A stretch of 64,000 nucleotides of DNA, from contig NZ_CP049246.1 of NCBI RefSeq assembly GCF_011046555.1, positions 744,001 through 808,000 of the forward strand. The letters are read 5' to 3'. This document shows, piece by piece, positions 35,999 to 46,327 of this stretch. The stretch's first letter is position 1, and each line of letters opens with the position of its first letter. Below the pieces are notes generated by a model. That model was given only the letters and a program-made list of their open reading frames with translations, was not told where the DNA came from and searched no databases. The stretch comes from Sphingobacterium lactis. GTDB taxonomy: Bacteria > Bacteroidota > Bacteroidia > Sphingobacteriales > Sphingobacteriaceae. The translations under genes were made by a program, and so were the position numbers.

Positions 35999-37051
35999 AT
36001 GAGCATGTTTGAAAACAGTGATCGGACCAACCTGAATGAGCTTGGCGAATTCGGATTGATCGATCACCTGACCCAAAGTATACAGTTGACGCAGAAAAGT
36101 ACGGTCAAGGGCATCGGTGATGATGCTGCCGTATTAGATTTTGCGAACAAGAAGACACTGATCTCCACCGATTTATTGTTGGAGAACGTGCATTTCGATC
36201 TGCGCTATGTTCCCCTCAAGCATTTGGGTTACAAAGCGATACAGGTCAACTTAAGTGATATCTATGCCATGAATGGCATAGCCTCACAGGTGACCATTTC
36301 GATCGGTTTATCCTCTAAATTCCCCTTGGAAGCGGTAGAGGAAATCTATGAGGGTGCCCTATTGGCCTGCCAGAACTACAACGTGGACCTGGTGGGTGGC
36401 GACACGAGTACTTCCCAACAGGGATTGGTACTTTCCGTAACCAGTATCGGTTATGCGGATACTGACGCCATTGCCTACCGTTCCGGTGCGCAAGAAGGCG
36501 ACCTGATTTGTGTTTCCGGCGATCTTGGTGGTGCTTATGTTGGTCTGCAGTTGCTTGAAAGAGAGAAACAGATTTTCTTGGAAAACCCGAATATTCAACC
36601 CGATCTGGAAGGAAAGGATTACATTATCGAAAGACAGTTGAAACCCGAAGCCCGTAAGGATATCGTGGAATTGCTGGCATCCCTGGACATCAAACCCCAC
36701 GCGATGATCGATGTATCGGATGGCCTGGCCTCGGAAATCCTCCACATCTGTAAGGCTTCCAATGTAGGCTGTAAGCTATATGAGGAAAAGATCCCATTGG
36801 ATCCCATGACCTATGAGACAGCTCGCGAATTTGGATTGGATCCGACGGTTTGTGCGCTGAGCGGTGGTGAGGATTATGAACTGTTATTCACGGTACCACA
36901 ATCCGATTACGATAAGGTTAAGAATCAAATGGAAATTACGGTGATAGGCCATATCACAGAGGCTGCAGCAGGTTACCAGTTGATATCGAAATCCGGAAAT
37001 GTACATGATATTAAAGCCCAAGGCTGGAATGCCTTCAAGAGTGAAGAGTAA
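35999..37051 (+). CDS. thiL: thiamine-monophosphate kinase
   Basis: 350 aa. Phosphorylates thiamine phosphate to thiamine diphosphate. AIR-synthase-like fold with GIGDDAAVL, STDLLLENVHFD, VGGDTS, the SGGEDYELLF late motif and IDVSDGLASEI. Starts 1 bp after nadA, so translationally coupled; it ends before a bidirectional terminator. Confidence 0.95.
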   Translation: MSMFENSDRTNLNELGEFGLIDHLTQSIQLTQKSTVKGIGDDAAVLDFANKKTLISTDLLLENVHFDLRYVPLKHLGYKAIQVNLSDIYAMNGIASQVTISIGLSSKFPLEAVEEIYEGALLACQNYNVDLVGGDTSTSQQGLVLSVTSIGYADTDAIAYRSGAQEGDLICVSGDLGGAYVGLQLLEREKQIFLENPNIQPDLEGKDYIIERQLKPEARKDIVELLASLDIKPHAMIDVSDGLASEILHICKASNVGCKLYEEKIPLDPMTYETAREFGLDPTVCALSGGEDYELLFTVPQSDYDKVKNQMEITVIGHITEAAAGYQLISKSGNVHDIKAQGWNAFKSEE

Positions 37052-37073
37052 ACCGCGGGCAGTTATAAATTGA

Positions 37074-37113
37074 AACAAAAAGAGCTTTGAATTTCTCAAA
37101 GCTCTTTTTTGTT
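37074..37113. terminator. bidirectional terminator between thiL and the carboxyltransferase gene
   Basis: Stem AGAGCTTTGA (37081-37090) / TCAAAGCTCT (37096-37105), flanked by an A-rich and a T-rich tract, so it works on both strands for the convergent genes. Confidence 0.85.
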
Positions 37114-37117
37114 GAAA

Positions 37118-38725
37118 TTAGGTCTGTATTACCCCTACATTGTATCTCCCAATTTCTGTGTTGTGGGATGCCGCTTCAATACCCATGGAAATAATTCTCC
37201 GGGTATCTGCCGGATCGATCACACCATCCACCCATAAACGAGAAGCAGCGTAATATGGACTCAATTGTGCATTGTACGTCTCCTCGATATCTTTGAGCAG
37301 TTTATTCTTATCTTCCTCCGAAAGGCTAACGCTTTTAGATTTTAATGCAGCCTCTTGGATCTGCAGCAAGGTTTTTCCGGCCGCTGCGCCACTCATGACC
37401 GCAATTTGTGCTGTAGGCCAGGCATAGATCAACCGTGGATCATAGGCCTTTCCGCACATCGCATAGTTTCCTGCACCATAGCTATTGCCGACCATAAAGG
37501 TGAATTTTGGAACGACCGAATTGGCCATGGCATTCACCATTTTTGCACCATCCTTAATGATACCACCGTGCTCGGAACGCGAACCCACCATAAATCCCGT
37601 GATGTCCTGGAAGAACACCAAAGGAATTTTCTGCTGGTTGCAGTTCATGATGAATCTGGCAGCTTTATCTGCGGAGTCCGAATAGATCACACCGCCCATC
37701 TGCATTTCCGTTGCATTAGCTGGTTTCTTCGCTTTCACGACTTCGCGCTGGTTTGCCACGATGCCGACTGCCCAACCATCAACACGCGCCAAGGCACAGA
37801 TCAAGGTCTTGCCATAATCCTTCTTATATTCTTCCAGGGAGTCCTTATCTACGATACACTTCAATATTTCCAGCATATTGTAAGGTTTCAAACGATCTTC
37901 CGGAAGGTAATCATACAGTTTTTCTATTGGGTATTCAGGAGCAATGGCTGCTACACGTGAATATTTGAAAGTTGGTTCTTCGCCGAATTTATCAACAATG
38001 TTCTTGATAGCATCCAAACAGCTCTCATCATTTGGATATTTGTTGTCCGTTACGCCGGATATTTCACTGTGCGTACTGGCACCACCCAAGGTTTCATTGT
38101 CGATCACCTCACCAATGGATGAACGCACCAGATACGATCCTGCCAAGAAAACCGAACCTGTACCTTCAACAATCAATGCATAATCCGACATAATGGGTAA
38201 ATAAGCACCACCTGCGACACAGGAGCCCATAATGGCGGCAATCTGCGGAATGCCCATCGATGACATTTTCGCATTGTTGCGGAAAATTCGGCCAAAATGT
38301 TCCTTATCCGGGAAGATCTCTGCTTGCATCGGCAGATAGACTCCAGCGGAATCAACAAGATAAATAATGGGAATATGGTTCTCCATGGCAATTTCCTGTG
38401 CACGGAGATTCTTTTTGCAGGTCATTGGAAACCATGCGCCAGCTTTTACGGAAGCATCATTCGAGACGATGATACAGAGACGACCCTGTACATAGCCCAT
38501 CACCACGACAACGCCCGCATTCGGACAGCCACCGTGTTCCTGATATTGTCCATCGGCGGCAAAACTACCGATTTCCGTAAAATCCCTGTCTGTATCCAAA
38601 AGGTACAACACCCGTTCCCATGCGGATAACTTGCCTTTTTCATGCTGTTTCTGGATTTTATCCAAGCCACCGCCTAAAAGCAACTTCTCACGCTTCTGCT
38701 GCAATGTTTCTAATAGCTTACGCAT
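37118..38725 (-). CDS. acyl-CoA carboxylase beta (carboxyltransferase) subunit
   Basis: 535 aa. Carboxyltransferase of the crotonase-superfamily type: GGCPNAGVVVVMG, GSCVAGGAYLPIMSD, FLAGSYLVRSSIGE, GGASTHSEISGVTD and the C-terminal QDITGFMVGSRSE and GNSYGAGNYAMCGKAY. Most like methylcrotonyl-CoA carboxylase beta (MccB/LiuB), and this fits the divergent acyl-CoA dehydrogenase-HMG-CoA lyase-hydratase operon, a leucine degradation set. The biotin-carrying alpha subunit is not in the window. Propionyl-CoA specificity cannot be excluded. Confidence 0.9.
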   Translation of the reverse strand: MRKLLETLQQKREKLLLGGGLDKIQKQHEKGKLSAWERVLYLLDTDRDFTEIGSFAADGQYQEHGGCPNAGVVVVMGYVQGRLCIIVSNDASVKAGAWFPMTCKKNLRAQEIAMENHIPIIYLVDSAGVYLPMQAEIFPDKEHFGRIFRNNAKMSSMGIPQIAAIMGSCVAGGAYLPIMSDYALIVEGTGSVFLAGSYLVRSSIGEVIDNETLGGASTHSEISGVTDNKYPNDESCLDAIKNIVDKFGEEPTFKYSRVAAIAPEYPIEKLYDYLPEDRLKPYNMLEILKCIVDKDSLEEYKKDYGKTLICALARVDGWAVGIVANQREVVKAKKPANATEMQMGGVIYSDSADKAARFIMNCNQQKIPLVFFQDITGFMVGSRSEHGGIIKDGAKMVNAMANSVVPKFTFMVGNSYGAGNYAMCGKAYDPRLIYAWPTAQIAVMSGAAAGKTLLQIQEAALKSKSVSLSEEDKNKLLKDIEETYNAQLSPYYAASRLWVDGVIDPADTRRIISMGIEAASHNTEIGRYNVGVIQT

Positions 38726-38860
38726 AGATTGTTGATATTATGTAATTTATAACTGGTTGAATTATTAAATTTCTATAAATATCATAAAATATAATTTGTT
38801 TTTTACCATATTTGTATAAAATATTTATAACCCAAATATAAACTTAATTAAAATAATATT

Positions 38861-40009
38861 ATGTATAACCTAGGTTCTAAAGAACAATTGGCGTTGGTGA
38901 AAGAGAGCGCGCGTAACTTTGCGCAGACTTATATCAAGCCGAATGTGATGAAGTGGGATGAGGCACAGGTTTTCCCTGTTGAGCTATTTAAAAATTTAGG
39001 CGACCATGGCTTTATGGGCATTATCGTACCAGAGGAGTACGGTGGTTCCGGCCTTAGCTATCAGGAATACATCAGTATTTTGGATGAAATTTCCAAGGTA
39101 TGTGGATCGATTGGACTTTCCGTTGCTGCACATAATTCCCTTTGTACAAACCATATCTTAAGCTTCGGTAATGAGGAGCAAAAACGCAAATACCTTCCTA
39201 AATTAGCAACAGCAGAGTTTATCGGCGCTTGGGGCTTAACCGAACCTGGTTCAGGATCGGATGCCGGTGGCATGAATACCGTAGCTGTGGCGGATGGCGA
39301 TTATTTTGTTTTGAACGGTGATAAAACATTTATCACGCACGCCATTTCCGGAGATGTGGCTGTTGTGATGGCACGCACCGGTGAAAAGGGCGACAAACGC
39401 GGTATCTCGGCTTTTATCGTTGAAAAAGGTACGCCTGGATTTACTGCAGGAGCGAAAATGGATAAATTAGGCATGCGTGCCTCCGAAACAGGATCCCTAT
39501 TCTTTGAGGATTGCCGCATTCATAAAGATCAATTGATCGGTGAAATCGGTGATGGTTTCGTTCAGGCATTGAAATTATTGGATGGAGGACGTATTTCCAT
39601 CGCAGCGCTGTCCTTGGGTATCGCTCGTGGTGCCTATGAATGTGCATTGAAGTATGCCAATGAACGAGAACAATTCCAAACAAAGATCTTTGATTTCCAA
39701 GCTGTTGGTTTTACCTTAGCGGATATGGCAACCAAGATCCAAGCTTCGGAATTATTGATCCGTCAAGCGGGTGATTTGAAAGACCGTGGTGAGAAGATTA
39801 CGAAAGAAGGCGCTATGGCCAAATTATATGCTTCGGAAACGGCAGTAGAGGTTTCCAATGAAGCCGTTCAGATTTTGGGTGGTTATGGGTTTACCAAGGA
39901 TTTCCCTGCTGAAAAGTATTTTAGAGATGCCAAATTATGTACAATCGGTGAAGGAACCAGTTCTATTCAGCGCATGGTTATCGCCAGAGAAATAAAGAAA
40001 GATGTCTAA
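38861..40009 (+). CDS. acyl-CoA dehydrogenase
   Basis: 382 aa. Flavin-dependent alpha,beta-dehydrogenation of an acyl-Co[17 protein letters not shown] and [15 protein letters not shown] are FAD/substrate motifs; the catalytic Glu of short- and medium-chain enzymes is at about 364 in [18 protein letters not shown]. Gene context (MCC beta, HMG-CoA lyase) suggests isovaleryl-CoA, but the true isovaleryl-CoA dehydrogenases have moved this Glu, so 2-methylbutyryl- or butyryl-CoA remain possible. Overlaps the next gene by 8 bp. Confidence 0.92.
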   Translation: MYNLGSKEQLALVKESARNFAQTYIKPNVMKWDEAQVFPVELFKNLGDHGFMGIIVPEEYGGSGLSYQEYISILDEISKVCGSIGLSVAAHNSLCTNHILSFGNEEQKRKYLPKLATAEFIGAWGLTEPGSGSDAGGMNTVAVADGDYFVLNGDKTFITHAISGDVAVVMARTGEKGDKRGISAFIVEKGTPGFTAGAKMDKLGMRASETGSLFFEDCRIHKDQLIGEIGDGFVQALKLLDGGRISIAALSLGIARGAYECALKYANEREQFQTKIFDFQAVGFTLADMATKIQASELLIRQAGDLKDRGEKITKEGAMAKLYASETAVEVSNEAVQILGGYGFTKDFPAEKYFRDAKLCTIGEGTSSIQRMVIAREIKKDV

Positions 40010-40856
40010 TCCAAATGCTGTAAGTCTTGTTGATTGCCCTCGGGATGCCATCCAGGGCATAAAGCACCAAATTCCAACAGCGAAGAAAATAGCCTACATC
40101 AATCAATTGATTGCCAGTAAGCTCTTCGATTGTATCGACTTTGGAAGCTTTGTGTCGCCCAAGGCTGTACCGCAATTGAGCGATACCTTGGCGGTATTGG
40201 ATGGGATCGAAAAAGATCCTACCGTAGATCTATTGGCGATTATCGCCAATAAACGGGGTGCGGAAACAGCTGCAGGTTTGGAGAAGATTGACTTTCTGGG
40301 CTATCCATTTTCCATTTCGGAGACCTTCCAGAAGAACAATACCAATGCGACCATTGCACAGGCTTTTGATACCGTTAAGGAGGTGTTAGAATTGATGGCA
40401 AAAGGTAAGCAGGAATTGGTGATTTATATTTCCATGGCTTTTGGGAATCCCTACGGGGATCCTTGGCACATGGATCTGGTCGAGGAATGGGTAGGTAAGC
40501 TGGAGCAGATCGGAGTAAAGCACTTCTCCCTTGCGGATACCACTGCGGAGGCAACGGTTGATAATATTCGGTTATTGTTCAAGCAATTATCTCTAGTCTA
40601 TCCACATATCCCATTCTCATCCCATTTCCACTCGAATGTGGAGAATGCACTATTGAAGATCGATGCAGCCTATGATTCGGGCTGTCGACGGTTTGAGGGT
40701 GCTATTCTGGGATATGGAGGCTGTCCTTTTGCCAAGGATGAGCTGGTGGGGAATATGCCATCTGAACTGTTGGTTGACAGGTTCCAAAAGGGCTCCTTTG
40801 AAGAGGTTTCCAAGTTAATGCAAGGATTTCAAGATTTAATCAGGAATGACGTATAA
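40002..40856 (+). CDS. hydroxymethylglutaryl-CoA lyase
   Basis: 284 aa TIM-barrel of the HMGL-like family. DCPRDAIQG near the start matches the VGPRDGLQ catalytic segment, FVSPKAVPQ follows, and [18 protein letters not shown] carries the catalytic Cys signature. Splits HMG-CoA to acetoacetate and acetyl-CoA, last step of leucine breakdown. Overlaps both neighbours, so strongly coupled. The sequence is somewhat divergent from proteobacterial LiuE, so a related acyl lyase is possible. Confidence 0.85.
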   Translation: MSNPNAVSLVDCPRDAIQGIKHQIPTAKKIAYINQLIASKLFDCIDFGSFVSPKAVPQLSDTLAVLDGIEKDPTVDLLAIIANKRGAETAAGLEKIDFLGYPFSISETFQKNNTNATIAQAFDTVKEVLELMAKGKQELVIYISMAFGNPYGDPWHMDLVEEWVGKLEQIGVKHFSLADTTAEATVDNIRLLFKQLSLVYPHIPFSSHFHSNVENALLKIDAAYDSGCRRFEGAILGYGGCPFAKDELVGNMPSELLVDRFQKGSFEEVSKLMQGFQDLIRNDV

Positions 40857-41589
40857 TTTTATCGAAACAGCCATCAATGGTCATGTTTTTGAATTGACCT
40901 TGAACAGGGAGGCCAAAAGGAATGCCTTTACACCGACTATGGTAAATGAAGTAGCTCATGCCCTAGCCGAAGCCAATGCGGACGATCGGGTAAAAGTGGT
41001 GGTGCTTCGTGCCAACGGACCGGTATTCTGTGCAGGAATGGACCTGAAGACCTTTCAGGACCGCAGTTTGGATCAGCTGAATCCAGAGATCACCAATAAG
41101 GAGATTTCCCTTGGTGAGGTTATGGATAGTCTGAATAAGCCATCCATAGCGCTCGTAGAAGGTGATGTGATTGCTGGTGGCTTTCTGTTTATCTTGGGCT
41201 GTACCTTTGTATTTGCACAGGAGCAGGTACGTTTTAAACTTCCGGAGATAGCCTTGGGGATCTTTCCTTTTCAGGTCATGGCGGGTCTGAAGCGTATCAT
41301 GTCCGAAAAGCGGGTATTGCAGCTGTGTTTGGATGCTGAGTTCTTTAACTTACAGAAAGCAATCGATTTTGGTATTGCCGATGGAATCCTCGAAGATGTT
41401 CAAATAAAGGCGCTGATCGACAGTTTTGCCGATAAAAGTGTATATGCACTGCAAGCGGGAATGGAAGCTCTGAAGGGCATGCGCGAGCTGGAGGGCAGCG
41501 AACAGTATGCTTATCTCTTGAAGAGCTTGAACGCCCTACGAGATAGGCCGGAAGTAAAAGCCTTTATGGAAGCGAAATTAAAGAAATAA
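40846..41589 (+). CDS. enoyl-CoA hydratase/isomerase family protein
   Basis: 247 aa crotonase fold: NREAKRNAFTPTMVNE, FCAGMDLKTF, VEGDVIAGGFLFILGC (oxyanion region) and KLPEIALGIFPF. In this context it is probably the methylglutaconyl-CoA hydratase step of leucine degradation (LiuC). Overlaps the lyase gene by 11 bp and ends at a strong terminator. Confidence 0.87.
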   Translation: MTYNFIETAINGHVFELTLNREAKRNAFTPTMVNEVAHALAEANADDRVKVVVLRANGPVFCAGMDLKTFQDRSLDQLNPEITNKEISLGEVMDSLNKPSIALVEGDVIAGGFLFILGCTFVFAQEQVRFKLPEIALGIFPFQVMAGLKRIMSEKRVLQLCLDAEFFNLQKAIDFGIADGILEDVQIKALIDSFADKSVYALQAGMEALKGMRELEGSEQYAYLLKSLNALRDRPEVKAFMEAKLKK

Positions 41590-41616
41590 CGACCGAATGA
41601 TCCATTCGTTCATAAA

Positions 41617-41656
41617 TAAAAAGTCTCCGCTTCCAAGATGAAGCGGAGACTTTTTA
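41617..41656. terminator. bidirectional terminator between enoyl-CoA hydratase gene and scpA
   Basis: Perfect stem AAGTCTCCGCTTC (41621-41633) / GAAGCGGAGACTT (41640-41652), A-rich on the left and T-rich on the right, placed between two convergent genes. Confidence 0.88.
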
Positions 41657-41672
41657 TTTATTGGTTTCCTTT

Positions 41673-42425
41673 TTAGGATACTTTCTTTTCGATCCAAAAA
41701 TTATTGAAGCCTAGACCGATCTCGATGTTCAGCAATTTCTGTTGCAGCATTTCGAGCATCGCCAGGAAATTATAGACAAATTGTACTTTATTTTCCGAAT
41801 TCTTGGCGATTGCCGAGAAGTCCAGTGATTTATTGATTTCGATAAGTTCAGCAATGGCTTTTTTCTGTTGTTCGATGCTATAGGGGTATTTCACCACGGT
41901 ATGTGTTACTTCCTGTACCCGATGGGTGAAATTGTACATCATCCGTTCGTAGACCAGCATAAGTTTGTAGAGGTCGAATGTTGCCAATTCCTCTTCCAGG
42001 GTCTGGGCCTTGGCATCACGGGCGATCTTCAGGTCGTAATTGATATTTCCACGGGCATATACTTTCCCACGGTTGTCTTCCAAAATCCGGAGTTCTTCAC
42101 AGATTTCCTTGAACTGCTTGTACAGGACAAGTTTTTGGACCAACTCTTTCTTCAGGTCGATCTCGTTCTCTTCATCATCCAATTCCGGACGGGGAAGTAA
42201 CATTTTCGCCTTGATGCGCATGAGGGTCGAGGCTACGAAGATAAATTCCGATGCCAGTTCGATATTCAGGGACTGCATCTGTTGAATGTAATCCAGGAAT
42301 TCATCGGTGATCTGGGAGATGGGAATATCATGGATATTCAGTTCATCCCTTTCGATAAAGAACAACAGCAGGTCAAAGGGACCTTCGAATTGCGCTAATT
42401 TGATTTCGTAGTTTGTAGAATCCAT
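41673..42425 (-). CDS. scpA: segregation and condensation protein A
   Basis: 250 aa kleisin subunit of SMC-ScpAB. Family start FEGPFDLLLFFIERDELNIHDIPI with IASEFIF-like helix SEFIFVASTLMRIKAKMLLP, and a C-terminal winged-helix region. Acts in chromosome organisation, consistent with an origin-proximal location. A TATTTTTG box lies 10 nt upstream of the ATG. Confidence 0.93.
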   Translation of the reverse strand: MDSTNYEIKLAQFEGPFDLLLFFIERDELNIHDIPISQITDEFLDYIQQMQSLNIELASEFIFVASTLMRIKAKMLLPRPELDDEENEIDLKKELVQKLVLYKQFKEICEELRILEDNRGKVYARGNINYDLKIARDAKAQTLEEELATFDLYKLMLVYERMMYNFTHRVQEVTHTVVKYPYSIEQQKKAIAELIEINKSLDFSAIAKNSENKVQFVYNFLAMLEMLQQKLLNIEIGLGFNNFWIEKKVS

Positions 42426-42435
42426 AGAACAGCTT

Positions 42436-42443
42436 CAAAAATA
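42436..42443 (-). promoter_or_regulatory. -7 box for scpA
   Basis: TATTTTTG on the minus strand, 10 nt before ATG 42425, giving a leader of only a few nucleotides. Confidence 0.5.
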
Positions 42444-42575
42444 AGGATTTGCCGGGATATATTTTTGGTCCTCTTTTGAATAAAAGTAAAACAAAGGGCA
42501 TCATAAAATTGTAATATATTCCATAGTTAAAATAATAAATTGTTACTTTGTATCTTATTTTGAAATTTTTCGATT

Positions 42576-44504
42576 ATGCAGGTAGAAGCAGGACCGCTAT
42601 TACAAAATATTACATTTCCGGATGATCTTCGTTCGCTGAAGGAGACTGATTTAGAGGAGGTTTGTAAAGAGCTGAGACAATATATCATTGATATAGTTTC
42701 TGTAAATGGTGGACATTTTGCAGCGAGTTTGGGCGTTGTAGAGCTTACCGTAGCGCTACATTATGCACTGAATACCCCTTATGACCAGATCATATTTGAT
42801 GTGGGCCACCAGGCCTATGGCCATAAGATCTTAACGGGCCGTCGGGAGGAGTTCCATACGAACCGGATCTTGGGTGGTATTTCGGGATTTCCAAAGCGTA
42901 GCGAGAGTGCATACGATGCTTTTGGTGTCGGCCACTCTTCCACTTCTATTTCCGCGGCATTGGGTATGGCCGTAGCATCAGCCTACAAGGGTGAAACCGA
43001 CCGGCAGCATGTTGCCATTATCGGTGATGGCGCCCTGACCGGTGGGATGGCTTTCGAAGCTTTGAACCATGCGGGAATTGAAAAATCAAACCTATTGGTC
43101 ATTCTGAATGACAACTGTATGTCCATTGACCCGAATGTGGGTGCAATGAAAGAATACCTCACGAGCATCACCACCTCCAAGAGCTACAACCGCTTTCGGG
43201 ACGATCTGGTATCCGTATTGGCGAAGATCTCCAAGAAGGGTCCAAATGCTTATGGATGGGCTAAGAAATTGGAGCAGAGTATTAAGGGAACCCTATTGAA
43301 GAACTCTAACCTCTTCGAGTCCTTGAATTTTCGATATTTTGGTCCTGTTGATGGGCATGACGTGAATAAATTGGTGAAGACCATTGAGGATCTGAAGCAC
43401 ATTAACGGTCCGAAGTTATTGCATGTCGTTACGGTAAAAGGTAAGGGCTATGCTTTGGCGGAGAAGGATCAAACGAAATGGCATGCTCCGGGTCTTTTCG
43501 ATAAGATAACGGGAGAGATCAAGAAATCTGTTTCCGACAAGCCGCAGCCACCGAAGTACCAGGATGTTTTCGGACATACCCTAGTCGAGCTGGCGGAGGA
43601 AAATAAGAACATTATGGGGATTACCCCAGCGATGCCGAGTGGCTCGTCCATGAATATCATGATGAAGGCCATGCCGGATCGTGCATTCGATGTGGGTATT
43701 GCCGAACAGCATGCAGTAACTTTCAGTGCAGGATTGGCTGCACAGGGATTGGTACCCTTCTGTAATATCTATTCTTCATTTATGCAGCGTTCCTATGACC
43801 AGGTGATCCATGATGTGGCCCTGCAGAAGCTGAACGTTGTGTTCTGTTTGGATAGAGCGGGATTGGTGGGTGCCGATGGTCCTACACACCATGGTGCCTA
43901 TGATATTGCCTTTATGCGCTGTATTCCGAATATGATCGTTGCGTCCCCGATGAATGAGGAGGAGTTGCGCAACATGATGTATTCTGCACAATTGCCAGAT
44001 ATCGGTCCATATACGATCCGTTACCCGCGCGGAAACGGTGTGATGCCGGATTGGAAATTACCGTTCAAGGAAATTCCGATCGGAAAGGGCCGGAAATTGG
44101 TGGACGGTGAGGAAATTGCCATCCTGACCTTTGGGCATATCGGTAATGAAGCGACCAAGGCGATCCGTAATCTCAATGCCGATGGTATCCATCCGGGGCA
44201 TTACGACATGCGATTTGCAAAACCATTGGATGAAGCTTTGTTACACGAGGTATTCCAGAAATATAATAAAGTGATCACCGTGGAGGACGGCTGTCTTCCG
44301 GGCGGTATCGGTTCGGCGATCTTGGAATTCATGGCGGATCACAACTACGAGGCACATGTGCAGCGTTTAGGGATCCCAGATGGCATCATTGAGCATGGCG
44401 AACAGGCGGAGTTGTGGAATATCTGTGGGTATGATGCGGCAGGAATCGAGAACGAAGTGCGCAAGATGACAAAAGGGATAAAAACAGAAACTTTGGTAGG
44501 ATAA
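42576..44504 (+). CDS. dxs: 1-deoxy-D-xylulose-5-phosphate synthase
   Basis: 642 aa. ThDP-dependent condensation of pyruvate and glyceraldehyde-3-phosphate, first step of the MEP isoprenoid pathway. Motifs: [34 protein letters not shown], the ThDP motif [33 protein letters not shown] and the late [11 protein letters not shown]. Stands alone and is followed by a terminator. Confidence 0.97.
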   Translation: MQVEAGPLLQNITFPDDLRSLKETDLEEVCKELRQYIIDIVSVNGGHFAASLGVVELTVALHYALNTPYDQIIFDVGHQAYGHKILTGRREEFHTNRILGGISGFPKRSESAYDAFGVGHSSTSISAALGMAVASAYKGETDRQHVAIIGDGALTGGMAFEALNHAGIEKSNLLVILNDNCMSIDPNVGAMKEYLTSITTSKSYNRFRDDLVSVLAKISKKGPNAYGWAKKLEQSIKGTLLKNSNLFESLNFRYFGPVDGHDVNKLVKTIEDLKHINGPKLLHVVTVKGKGYALAEKDQTKWHAPGLFDKITGEIKKSVSDKPQPPKYQDVFGHTLVELAEENKNIMGITPAMPSGSSMNIMMKAMPDRAFDVGIAEQHAVTFSAGLAAQGLVPFCNIYSSFMQRSYDQVIHDVALQKLNVVFCLDRAGLVGADGPTHHGAYDIAFMRCIPNMIVASPMNEEELRNMMYSAQLPDIGPYTIRYPRGNGVMPDWKLPFKEIPIGKGRKLVDGEEIAILTFGHIGNEATKAIRNLNADGIHPGHYDMRFAKPLDEALLHEVFQKYNKVITVEDGCLPGGIGSAILEFMADHNYEAHVQRLGIPDGIIEHGEQAELWNICGYDAAGIENEVRKMTKGIKTETLVG

Positions 44505-44550
44505 TTGCTATAGTTTTATCAGATATTTCAGTGACTATCAAAAGTCTAAC

Positions 44551-44576
44551 AAAGGAAGCTCTACGCTTCCTTTTTT
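44551..44576 (+). terminator. intrinsic terminator of dxs
   Basis: Stem AAAGGAAGC (44551-44559) / GCTTCCTTT (44565-44573) then T tract; 47 bp after the dxs stop. Confidence 0.8.
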
Positions 44577-44857
44577 CATTAAAAGTTTTCCACATTTAAA
44601 ATTCAGGTCATCATTTTTTAATGAAAAAATAAAGTAAAAAACCCTAGAAAATTTTGGTGTTAATAAAATAATTTGATACACATATTTTAGCTGATTTTCG
44701 GTAAAAATTACAATTAAAATACTGGTTTTCAGGGTATTTTCTTTTTTTTACTTTTTTAATTTTTTAGCTCATTTTTTTTTGTCATATTCGTTGTAGGCAA
44801 AAGTTATGAACAGAATTTTTGTCAATTATTGGTTTTCAAGTTATTAACAAATATAGA
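44577..44857 (+). promoter_or_regulatory. dnaA upstream region with DnaA-box-like sites
   Basis: Extremely AT-rich 281 bp with long A and T runs (44620-44790). Contains a consensus box TTTTCCACA (44586-44594) and one-mismatch boxes TTATGAACA (44804-44812) and TTATTAACA (44841-44849), the latter just before the dnaA ATG. Likely DnaA-autoregulated promoter; could also be part of a split origin. No clear TAnnTTTG box. Confidence 0.45.
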
Positions 44858-46285
44858 ATGGAAAAAACGTGTACAAGTGTTTGGGAAAGTTGTCTTGCAG
44901 TCATAAAAGATAACATTCCAACGCAAAGTTTTAAAACATGGTTCGAGCCCGTTAAAGCTGTACGTCTAGAAGGAAACGTTTTAACTATTCAAGTACCAAG
45001 TTTGTTTTTCTACGAGTGGTTGGAAGAGCATTATGTTGGTATTCTAAGAAAGACAGTTAAAAAGTTTTTAGGGGAGCAGGGAAGATTGGAATACAACATC
45101 GTTGTAGAGAAATCTTCGGCCAACCCACCTTATACAACAAATATTCCTTCGAACGGTAATGGTGCAGAGGGAAAGAAGCAATCTATACCTGTACCTGTTG
45201 CATTAAATAAGAATATCAAGAATCCTTTTGTGATCCCTGGATTGAAGAAATTACAGGTTGATCCACAATTGAATCAGAATTATACGTTCGATAATTTCAT
45301 CGAGGGCGAGTGTAACCGTCTGGCGCGTTCCGCAGGCTATGCCGTGGCCAACAAACCCGGAGGTACTTCCTTCAACCCATTGATGGTCTATGGAGATGTA
45401 GGCTTGGGAAAAACACACTTAGCGCAAGCGATCGGTAATGAAATCAAACGTAACCTACCTGATAAGCTGGTTATCTACGTATCCTGTGAGAAATTCTGTC
45501 AGCAATTTGTTGACTCCCTAAAGAACAACACGATCAATGATTTCGTGAACTTCTATCAGGCGATGGATGTGATCATCATGGATGACGTTCATAATTTTGC
45601 GGGTAAAGAGAAGACTCAGGATATTTTCTTCCACATCTTCAACCACCTGCACCAAACAGGAAAACAGATCATCCTGACTTCGGATAAGGCCCCTAAGGAC
45701 CTTTCCGGTTTGGAAGAGCGCTTATTGAGCCGTTTCAAATGGGGGTTATCTGCGGACATCCAAGTGCCTGATCTGGAAACCAGAATGGCGATCTTGAAGA
45801 AGAAGATGTATTCCGACGGTATCGAATTGCCAGAAAACGTGGTGGAATATGTTGCCAACCAGATTGACAACAGTGTTCGTGAGCTGGAAGGTGCCATGGT
45901 ATCCTTACTTGCGCAATCCACATTGAACAAGCGGGAGATTGATCTTAACCTGGCGAAGTCCATGTTAAAGAACTTTGTGAAGAATACGCACAAGGAAATC
46001 TCCATGGAATATATTCAGAAATTGGTATGTGAGTACTTTGAAGTTCCTGTGGAAATGGTGAAATCGAAAGTCCGCAAGCGTGAAATCGTTCAAGCGAGAC
46101 AGATTTCCATGTACCTGGCAAAGAACCATACCAAATCATCCCTTAAATCCATCGGTAACTTCTTTGGTGGCCGTGACCACTCTACCGTTATCTATGCGTG
46201 TCAGACCGTCGAAGATCTGATCGAAACCGATAAGAAATTCAAAACCTACGTACAGGATATACAGAAAAAGCTGAAAGCTTCATAA
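44858..46285 (+). CDS. dnaA: chromosomal replication initiator protein DnaA
   Basis: 475 aa from ATG 44858 (MEKTCTSVWESCL); a reading from 44819 is not supported. Domain I (1-80), variable linker (85-125), AAA+ domain with Walker A GDVGLGKT (179-186) and Walker B VIIMDDVH (238-245), and C-terminal helix-turn-helix domain with GRDHSTVIYACQTVEDL (438-454) that contacts DnaA boxes. Binds the boxes described at 34.5-34.9 kb and probably those in its own promoter. Confidence 0.98.
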   Translation: MEKTCTSVWESCLAVIKDNIPTQSFKTWFEPVKAVRLEGNVLTIQVPSLFFYEWLEEHYVGILRKTVKKFLGEQGRLEYNIVVEKSSANPPYTTNIPSNGNGAEGKKQSIPVPVALNKNIKNPFVIPGLKKLQVDPQLNQNYTFDNFIEGECNRLARSAGYAVANKPGGTSFNPLMVYGDVGLGKTHLAQAIGNEIKRNLPDKLVIYVSCEKFCQQFVDSLKNNTINDFVNFYQAMDVIIMDDVHNFAGKEKTQDIFFHIFNHLHQTGKQIILTSDKAPKDLSGLEERLLSRFKWGLSADIQVPDLETRMAILKKKMYSDGIELPENVVEYVANQIDNSVRELEGAMVSLLAQSTLNKREIDLNLAKSMLKNFVKNTHKEISMEYIQKLVCEYFEVPVEMVKSKVRKREIVQARQISMYLAKNHTKSSLKSIGNFFGGRDHSTVIYACQTVEDLIETDKKFKTYVQDIQKKLKAS

Positions 46286-46327
46286 AAAAAGGAAGGGCTG
46301 CGAGAATCGCAGCCCTTCCTTTTTTTA
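46283..46327 (+). terminator. intrinsic terminator of dnaA
   Basis: Perfect 14-bp stem AGGAAGGGCTGCGA (46290-46303) / TCGCAGCCCTTCCT (46307-46320), loop GAA, A run before and T run after. Its inner part is re-used in the tandem duplication downstream. Confidence 0.9.
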
